Positions 59,101 through 64,000 of a stretch of 64,000 bases of DNA are shown here, in pieces. Source of the stretch: Sulfitobacter sp. (lineage in GTDB: Bacteria; Pseudomonadota; Alphaproteobacteria; Rhodobacterales; Rhodobacteraceae). The stretch's first letter is position 1. Each line of letters starts with the position of its first letter. The notes below the pieces were generated by a model that searched no databases, was not told the DNA's origin, and saw nothing but the letters and a program-made list of their open reading frames with translations. Location of the stretch: assembly GCA_017854855.1 (NCBI GenBank), contig JAFMGZ010000012.1, positions 16,849 to 80,848 on the forward strand, in the 5' to 3' direction. Both the position numbers and the translations under genes were made by a program.

Positions 59101-59493
59101 GGCCGCCAGGATTGCGGCCATTTCTTCGGGATCCAATTTGGTCGACATTTCCGTTGATCCAACCAGATCGACGAACATGACAGTCACAAGGCGGCGTTCT
59201 GCATGGCCTACATTGGCGGCAGAGCTGCTGCCAGCTGCGGGCAGCGGCACGGTGGCCGCCTGTGCTGTGGCAGCGGGGCTGTCGGTGTTTTCAGGTGCCG
59301 CATCTGCCGGAATGGGCTGATCGGTCTTGATCGCCTTGAGCAAACGGCGTCTTTGCCCAAGGCTGAGGCCGATCTCTTTGAGGTCGTCATCGGTCAGGTC
59401 GGAAAGGATGTCGATATCCAGATCGTTTTCGACCAGCACGTCATGCAGGGCCGTCAGTTCATACCGTCCGAGCCACTCCATAAGCGGGTTCAA
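56134..59493 (-). CDS. SAM domain-class III adenylyl cyclase-STAND/AAA ATPase-TPR-like repeat protein (paralogue 2)
   Basis: SAM-like WLGRYELTALHDVLVENDLDIDILSDLTDDDLKEIGLSLGQRRRLLKAI; cyclase VMFVDLVGST...AKFMGDGVLVYFGWP...RTIVGDTPNMAARL; Walker A LVGEAGIGKSRIL; Walker B LLIVLEDAHWAD. Start is TTG 59493 or ATG 59481. Confidence 0.9.
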   Translation of the reverse strand: MNPLMEWLGRYELTALHDVLVENDLDIDILSDLTDDDLKEIGLSLGQRRRLLKAIKTDQPIPADAAPENTDSPAATAQAATVPLPAAGSSSAANVGHAERRLVTVMFVDLVGSTEMSTKLDPEEMAAILAAYQNTVSEVIATSGGYIAKFMGDGVLVYFGWPGVREEEPVHAMRAGLHIIKAVSAMKGPAGDALTVRIGCDSGWVVIGELIGNQTAQERTIVGDTPNMAARLQGEAEPGMMVIGAATHRLVSHAFQCEAMPPRMLRGFAEPVELAQVVAERQVASSFENRHEGQRTLPLVGRDAEVSLLLDRWALAKEAQGQGLILVGEAGIGKSRILSEVLKKIGHDDHERIILQCSPNFSEIPLWPVVQLFNRLTNVQGNEGETALGALGTYLDAVTPDPAAYLPALATLLSIRSPITKELDSLTPARRRAVVQDRLLKLIIDNASQKPLLIVLEDAHWADPSTLELFSLLLSAIAETRVLIIVTTRPENEPKFAGDNQLRLSLSKMRPSAVIELIQNISLSQKVPPELIKVISERTDGIPLFIEELTKSVLETSLEATPRASPIPASLHDILMARLDRLPEVRETAQIAACIGREFGEDLLRAAAQLPADVIDAALEKLIQAELIYRRGHGDNGQFIFKHALVRDAAWASLTSKRKISIHNAILEALQADPNMEQALIGYHAAEARKMDVAFDAYLAAGKEASKISANSEAIDLLTRARALASEKQSGDIAEAQLRAEVALSIPLIAAYGYASTEVETLLTDALAHDPAIVGPENLFKLKRVLWNCRQDQSRLDESLAVAMELQAQAELAGRGDWLRLAYRACGSNLLYQGELRDAEAYFRRGLTVTLPWVPEETLLEHGEEPEIISRTYLAWIAAIDGRIDEAQSEIEDAIAASRELALPIVTAFLGCIQVWVLYQERDYENAIHICDDYIELCKENGFPFWLSAFEMVRGWAGVMAGEGRSAVERAVKGLTAWKATGASLHLCTWNGVLGNAALAFGDLELAETAALEGLGASQRFGDRFLLTDVLLVKAQVEHKRGNTSAAIATLEDCLQLATQQGVRMMQSKAMRLIAGFSTDPEKQERMLAKSEEIDQQLSRDAQHFRPGQAEKPSAQTRA

Positions 59494-59520
59494 ATCAGCC
59501 GTCCCTTTCTGCTACACCAA

Positions 59521-59543
59521 GGCCCCCTCCGGGGGGCCTTTTT
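59521..59543. terminator. GC-rich hairpin between cysK and cyclase paralogue 2
   Basis: GGCCCCC-tccg-GGGGGCC; the TTTTT tract lies on the plus-strand side. Confidence 0.55.
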
Positions 59544-59574
59544 GGACGAAGTGCGATAGCCCCGCTGCAGCTGC

Positions 59575-60654
59575 TCAGCTTGGCATCTGGTAGTTGGGTG
59601 TGGATTCAGAGATGCGTTGCTCATCTTCCGTCATATCTTCGGGCACCCCGTCAAAGAGAGGTGAGGACAAATATCTTTCGCCCGTATCCGGCAGCATGCA
59701 CAGCAAGACACTGCCCTCTGGTGCCATCTCGGCGGCTTTCATGGTCGCGGCCAGCGATCCGCCCCCGGAAATCCCGGTAAAGATACCCTCCCGACAGGCC
59801 AATTGGCGCGACCATTCCACGCTTTCTTCTCCGGAAACCGGCATCAGGCTGTCATAGTATTTCTGGTCGATGGTTTCCTGAATGACCAGTGGTACGAAAT
59901 CTGGTGTCCAGCCTTGCAGCAGATGCGGTGCCCATGCCGGATGGCCCGTGGCCGGGCTGCCATCTGCTGTTCGTTCTTGGGGTGTGCCACTGGCCAGCAA
60001 CTGCGCAGTGTCAGGTTCGGAAAGGACGATCTTGGTCTCTGGGCGCTCGCGACGCAGGACGCGGCTGACGCCGGTCATCGTGCCGCCGGTGCCATAGCCG
60101 GTGACCCAGTAATCCAGCCGCTGATCTTTGAAATCCGCCAGAATTTCACGCGCGGTGGTGTTCTCGTGAACCAATGAATTTGCCTGGGTTTCGAACTGGC
60201 TCGCCAGGAACCATCCGTTCTGCTCTGCCAGTTCCTTGGCCTTGTAATACATCCCCGTTCCCTTGACAGCGCGCGGCGTCAGCACGACCTTGGCCCCAAG
60301 AAACCGCATCAGGCGACGGCGCTCGATTGAAAAGCTGTCGGCCATTGTTACCACCAGCGGATAGCCCTTGGCGGCGCAGACCATCGCCAGCCCGATCCCT
60401 GTATTGCCGCTTGTTGCCTCCACAACCGTCTGTCCCGGCTTCAGCGCGCCGCTGCGTTCCGCCTCTTCGATGATGCTGACCGCAAGCCGGTCCTTGACCG
60501 AAGAGAGCGGATTAAAATACTCGGCCTTCACATATATCGTTCGGCCCTCAGGGGCGATATTGTTCAGTCGAACGCAAGGCGTGTTGCCGACAGTGTCGAT
60601 GATGCTGTCATAAAGTCTTCCACGGCCTTCGGTTGTGCGTGATTGTGCCGACAT
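59575..60654 (-). CDS. cysK: Cysteine synthase A (O-acetylserine sulfhydrylase type)
   Basis: DSIIDTVGNTPCVRLNNIAPEGRTIYVKAEYFNPLSSVKDRLAVSIIEEAE; EATSGNTGIGLAMV. Confidence 0.92.
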   Translation of the reverse strand: MSAQSRTTEGRGRLYDSIIDTVGNTPCVRLNNIAPEGRTIYVKAEYFNPLSSVKDRLAVSIIEEAERSGALKPGQTVVEATSGNTGIGLAMVCAAKGYPLVVTMADSFSIERRRLMRFLGAKVVLTPRAVKGTGMYYKAKELAEQNGWFLASQFETQANSLVHENTTAREILADFKDQRLDYWVTGYGTGGTMTGVSRVLRRERPETKIVLSEPDTAQLLASGTPQERTADGSPATGHPAWAPHLLQGWTPDFVPLVIQETIDQKYYDSLMPVSGEESVEWSRQLACREGIFTGISGGGSLAATMKAAEMAPEGSVLLCMLPDTGERYLSSPLFDGVPEDMTEDEQRISESTPNYQMPS

Positions 60655-61052
60655 CGGATCGCTCCTTCAAAGTGCTGATTCTTGGGCCCATTTTCACGGC
60701 TTTGCGCTTTTCCCGCTGTGAAATGACAAATGGGACGCTGGGTCAAAGCCTCTATGCTTTTAGCACGCGCGTCAATCTTTGATGCCGGAAGATGGGTTTG
60801 CGCGCGAATTCGAGCTGTCATCAGATCCTCGATAAGGCGCGGATGTCGTGGGGGGCGCGGGCAGGTGATGTCGGGTTGATCAGTCTTCTGGCGATGTCGC
60901 GGATGTGGTTCTAGGCATCTTCAGAAATTTGAGCCTGCAACGGTGCTCTGTCGTAAAAGCCGACAAATGCGGCGTTGCAGCGAAAGCAGGGATGGACGCC
61001 GCCGCTAGGCTGATACGCAGTTAGAAATCCGCCGGTGGTAAAAGGGCAGATC

Positions 61053-62318
61053 ATGGTCAAAATGCTTTCTGGCGTCTGGGCTCTTTTGCTTGGTGTTGTG
61101 CTGATCATGCTCGGCAACGGCATGCATTTTACCCTTATCGGTCTGCGCGGCGGGATCGAAGGTTTTTCATCGACAGAACTGGCGATCGTGACCTCTGGCT
61201 ATTTTCTGGGGTTCCTGTCTGGCGCACGGCTCACGCCGTTGATGATCCAGCGCGTGGGTCACGTGCGCGTCTTTGCGGCCCTTGGCAGCTTCATGTCGGC
61301 GGCATTGATCGCGCTTCCCTTGTTGACAGAACCTTGGGCTTGGACCGTGCTGCGGATCCTAGTGGGGTTTTGCATGTCCGGCATCTATGTCGCCGCCGAA
61401 AGCTGGCTGAACGCGGCGGCCACCAATGAAACACGTGGAAAGGTTCTGTCTGCCTATATGATTGCCCAGACATTGGGGATCATCGGGGCCCAGGGGCTGC
61501 TGATGTTGGGGGATGCGGGGACGTCGGTCCTGTTTATTTGTGCGTCAATTCTGGTGTCAGTCTCATTCGCGCCCATTCTTTTGTCAGCCGCTGCCGTGCC
61601 TGTCGTGGAGGTGGCCCGCCCGATGCCGTTGCGTGACCTGTTCCGGGGGTCGCCGCTTGGTACTGTTGGGATATTCCTGCTTGGCAGTGTCTATGCGACG
61701 CAATCGGGCATGGGGGCGGTTTTTGGCACCCAGATTGGGATGACGGCCACACAAATTGCTCTTTTTGTTGCGATGTTGTTTGCCGGTGCATTGGTGCTGC
61801 AATATCCGATTGGCTGGCTGTCAGACCGGATGGACCGGCGCAGGCTGATCTTTGGTCTGGCGGTGGTGGGGGCAGCATCGTGTATGCTGGGGTGGTTTAC
61901 CGGCGGGGGGCTCTGGCCGCTGATGGCGGCCGCATTTTTCGCAGGCGGGGTGACAACGCCGCTTTATGCGCTGCTGTTGGCCTATACCAATGACACACTG
62001 CCCGCCTCTGATATGCCAGCTGCATCTGGCGGGTTGGTGTTTACCTTTGGGCTTGGCGCGATTGCGGGCCCTTTGGTCACCGGTTGGGCCATGCAGCGCA
62101 TCGCGCCCCATGGGTTCTGGTTCGTACTCGGGGTGACGTTCGCCGCCATCGCGCTCTATGCGCTTTACCGGATGACACAGCGTGCGGTCAGCCCATCGGA
62201 CGAGACGGACAGCTATCTAAACGTGCTGCCCACGGCATCAGCCGTCGCGGTGGAGGCCGCAGCAGAATGGGCCGTGGAACATGGCGAGCCTGAAAGCGGC
62301 ACAGCTGTCACCAAATAG
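61053..62318 (+). CDS. MFS transporter (YcaD-like)
   Basis: About 12 TM; SGYFLGFLSGARLTPLMIQRVGHVRVFAALGS...PIGWLSDRMDRRRLIFGL. ATG at 61053 with AAAGGG upstream. Confidence 0.92.
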   Translation: MVKMLSGVWALLLGVVLIMLGNGMHFTLIGLRGGIEGFSSTELAIVTSGYFLGFLSGARLTPLMIQRVGHVRVFAALGSFMSAALIALPLLTEPWAWTVLRILVGFCMSGIYVAAESWLNAAATNETRGKVLSAYMIAQTLGIIGAQGLLMLGDAGTSVLFICASILVSVSFAPILLSAAAVPVVEVARPMPLRDLFRGSPLGTVGIFLLGSVYATQSGMGAVFGTQIGMTATQIALFVAMLFAGALVLQYPIGWLSDRMDRRRLIFGLAVVGAASCMLGWFTGGGLWPLMAAAFFAGGVTTPLYALLLAYTNDTLPASDMPAASGGLVFTFGLGAIAGPLVTGWAMQRIAPHGFWFVLGVTFAAIALYALYRMTQRAVSPSDETDSYLNVLPTASAVAVEAAAEWAVEHGEPESGTAVTK

Positions 62319-62358
62319 AAGGTGTTGATAAACCGCTACGCTTGCCAAGTGCCCATCA

Positions 62359-62643
62359 TCAGCCCATCGACATCAGAAACACTGCCACGGCCCGACAGGC
62401 AGGCCGCGATGCCGGGTCGATAAAACCGGTTTGCGCGTGCCGGAACGAGGCAAGGCGCACCAGCACCCTGTTGGCCGCCTGATCGTCACAGATCGTTTGC
62501 CAATGGACGCGGCGTGCAGCATAGGCCCCGTGATCCTTGTGAAAGACCCACCATTGGCGACAAGAGGCTGCGGAGTGGCGGTTCGTGGGCACCGCTGACG
62601 GTGTTCCAGTATTAAACTTGGCAAGAGACTCTCTGGGCCGCAT
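62359..62643 (-). CDS. Possible small hypothetical protein or gene remnant
   Basis: 94-aa ORF; C-terminal part WWVFHKDHGAYAARRVHWQTICDDQAANRVLVRLASF... looks protein-like; no family recognised. Confidence 0.25.
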   Translation of the reverse strand: MRPRESLAKFNTGTPSAVPTNRHSAASCRQWWVFHKDHGAYAARRVHWQTICDDQAANRVLVRLASFRHAQTGFIDPASRPACRAVAVFLMSMG

Positions 62644-62735
62644 AGGATAGTTGGAACCCGATCAGGAACGCTTTGGGCTTTTTGAAGCACCTCCTGTTGC
62701 CTGATCCTCCATATGCTCTTCACGGATTACACATA

Positions 62736-63008
62736 ATGTCAGACGATACTACAAAGACCCACTATATTTGTCAGACCTACATCGAGGCAAAGGGGACAAA
62801 AGGCCAAATGGCCGGCGTCAAAATTGACAAACAGTTTCAGTATACAACAGCTGAAGAGGCCGAGAGCCGCGCAGAACGTGCAAGCCAATCACCCGGTTGC
62901 GCAGGCGCGGATGCCTATATGATCACCGAAGACACAAATTCGGGCGAGGTAAGCCCGCCAACGTTTTTGGTTCGGATCGGAAATGTGCCAGAGTTTGATG
63001 ATTTTTGA
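62736..63008 (+). CDS. Small hypothetical protein
   Basis: 90 aa MSDDTTKTHYICQTYIEAKGTKGQMAGVKIDKQFQYTTAEEAESRAERASQSPGCAGADAYMITEDTNSGEVSPPTFLVRIGNVPEFDDF; protein-like composition. Confidence 0.6.
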   Translation: MSDDTTKTHYICQTYIEAKGTKGQMAGVKIDKQFQYTTAEEAESRAERASQSPGCAGADAYMITEDTNSGEVSPPTFLVRIGNVPEFDDF

Positions 63009-63015
63009 TAAGCGA

Positions 63016-63330
63016 TCAAAATGCTGGCCCATGCGTCCATAGCGTAAGCAAGTGGCGGACGCCACTTTGTACGCGAACCACCTGATGCAATGGAGAGCTG
63101 GGTAAGATACTGACACAGCCTTGGGCGCGGTTGGCGGATAAGATAGGGGCGCATGGCATCACCTTTACGTCGCCCCCTTGCGAAGAGCCTGGCACGCTGA
63201 ATTGTATGACGACTGTGAGCTTGCGTTTGCGTGCTATCGGGCCATCGCCAATGTCAGAATGCCACCCGAAATGACCGCTCTCAGAGGCCTCACTTTTAGG
63301 GCGCGATTTTGTTGGAAACCCAAGACGCAA
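63016..63330 (-). pseudogene. 5'-truncated remnant of a 2OG-Fe(II) oxygenase (prolyl 4-hydroxylase-like)
   Basis: GHFGWHSDIGDGPIARKRKLTVVIQFSVPGSSQGGDVKVMP...GCVSILPSSPLHQVVRVQSGVRHLLTLWTHGPAF retains the HxD, distal His and Arg of the double-stranded beta-helix, but no N-terminal domain precedes it. Confidence 0.65.
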
Positions 63331-64000
63331 TCAGATCAGTTCAAAACGCTCAATTCCCGCCGCGGCGAGTTCATCGTCAAGATCGTGATCGGTGAGGATG
63401 TCGATCACTGTTGCCGCGGCTGTTGGTGATGCGGCACTCCGAAAAATCGACATGTTGATATGTGTCCCAAGGTGTTCCGGGAACACCGCTGCCGGAACGA
63501 CTCCTGGCGTGGCAATCACTGTTGTGAGAGGGGCAATCGCAAGCTCGTATTCGCCCGCCGCCACCGATACCGCAGGCACGCCCCCAGCCATCGCATGACT
63601 TTGCGGCAAGACGGACGCCGTCAGCCCCATGCGCTCCATCGCATCCAGATAGGTGCGTCCGCTCGTCCCCGAGCCCGTATAGGTTATGCTTTTCGCGCTG
63701 CGCAGAAGCGCCTCAATACCATCCGAGTCCGCTATTATTTGGCCCTGCGCCACGCCTTTGCGCGCAACCGCAAGTGAGACACGCCCGAATGCACGGTGGC
63801 TGCCGCTGTCTGCAAACCCATCATTGATCAGGGCCTTTGCGTGGGGGGGATTGGTCAGGCCGATGTCATAAAGCTCGCCGGCTCTGATCCGCTTGGGTAT
63901 CAAGGGGTTAAGCTCAACCTCCTGTATAAGCACCACGCCTGTCTCGGCTTCCAAGCGCGGCGTGAGGCGCCCCACGATAGCCCGGATCGCCGCAGGAACG
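63331..64000 (-). CDS. ModA-like substrate-binding domain protein (5' end beyond the right edge)
   Basis: Open reading through the window end: VPAAIRAIVGRLTPRLEAETGVVLIQEVELNPLIPKRIRAGELYDIGLTNPPHAKALI...GGVPAVSVAAGEYELAIAPLTTVIATPGV. Confidence 0.75.
   Translation of the reverse strand, partial: VPAAIRAIVGRLTPRLEAETGVVLIQEVELNPLIPKRIRAGELYDIGLTNPPHAKALINDGFADSGSHRAFGRVSLAVARKGVAQGQIIADSDGIEALLRSAKSITYTGSGTSGRTYLDAMERMGLTASVLPQSHAMAGGVPAVSVAAGEYELAIAPLTTVIATPGVVPAAVFPEHLGTHINMSIFRSAASPTAAATVIDILTDHDLDDELAAAGIERFELI

Noticed and set aside
60655-61052. Possible gene between cysK and the MFS transporter
   Set aside because: Only short ORFs with no protein-like composition; treated as intergenic.
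1-64000. tRNA, rRNA, CRISPR, prophage, IS element, toxin-antitoxin or anti-phage system
   Set aside because: No T-loop-like GGTTCRANYC in a cloverleaf context, no regularly spaced repeats, and no transposase, integrase or defence-family motifs seen by eye; the STAND ATPases here carry cyclase domains and are better explained as signalling proteins. A tRNAscan/Infernal/DefenseFinder run would be needed to exclude small items.

Overview
This 64-kb window looks like an alphaproteobacterial chromosome, with gene content and synteny typical of Rhodobacteraceae (Roseobacter group). I found no rRNA, tRNA, CRISPR array, transposase, integrase or phage module. Left to right it contains: a Tad/Flp pilus locus on the minus strand (cpaE - OmpA lipoprotein - secretin - cpaB - two Flp-type pilins) next to a lytic transglycosylase; scoAB; topA; dprA; tldD; a cytochrome c oxidase biogenesis operon (coxB-ctaB-small ORF-ctaG-coxC-surf1) running into thrC, an M16 peptidase and a GNAT; an SHMT-like enzyme; apt; mtnP; a SulP permease; modABC; NUDIX/DUF1178/SDR; lysC; ptsP; aldo/keto reductase; an ABC1 kinase; an RND efflux pair; and a PLP-dependent decarboxylase. 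The right part is the most unusual. Two giant SAM-class III cyclase-STAND ATPase-repeat proteins, both with an intact adenylyl-cyclase catalytic set, flank a dctPQM TRAP transporter whose promoter region carries a perfect TTTATATG-N6-CATATAAA operator-like palindrome. A truncated 2OG-Fe(II) oxygenase remnant abuts a ModA-like binding protein at the right edge. Other leads are intergenic structured elements (27830-27880, 47608-47677, coxB-ctaB, pilin-cpaB), a possible internal translation start in lysC, and a tandem 14-bp repeat after lysC. All calls come from reading the sequence and the supplied ORF translations; no database search was run.
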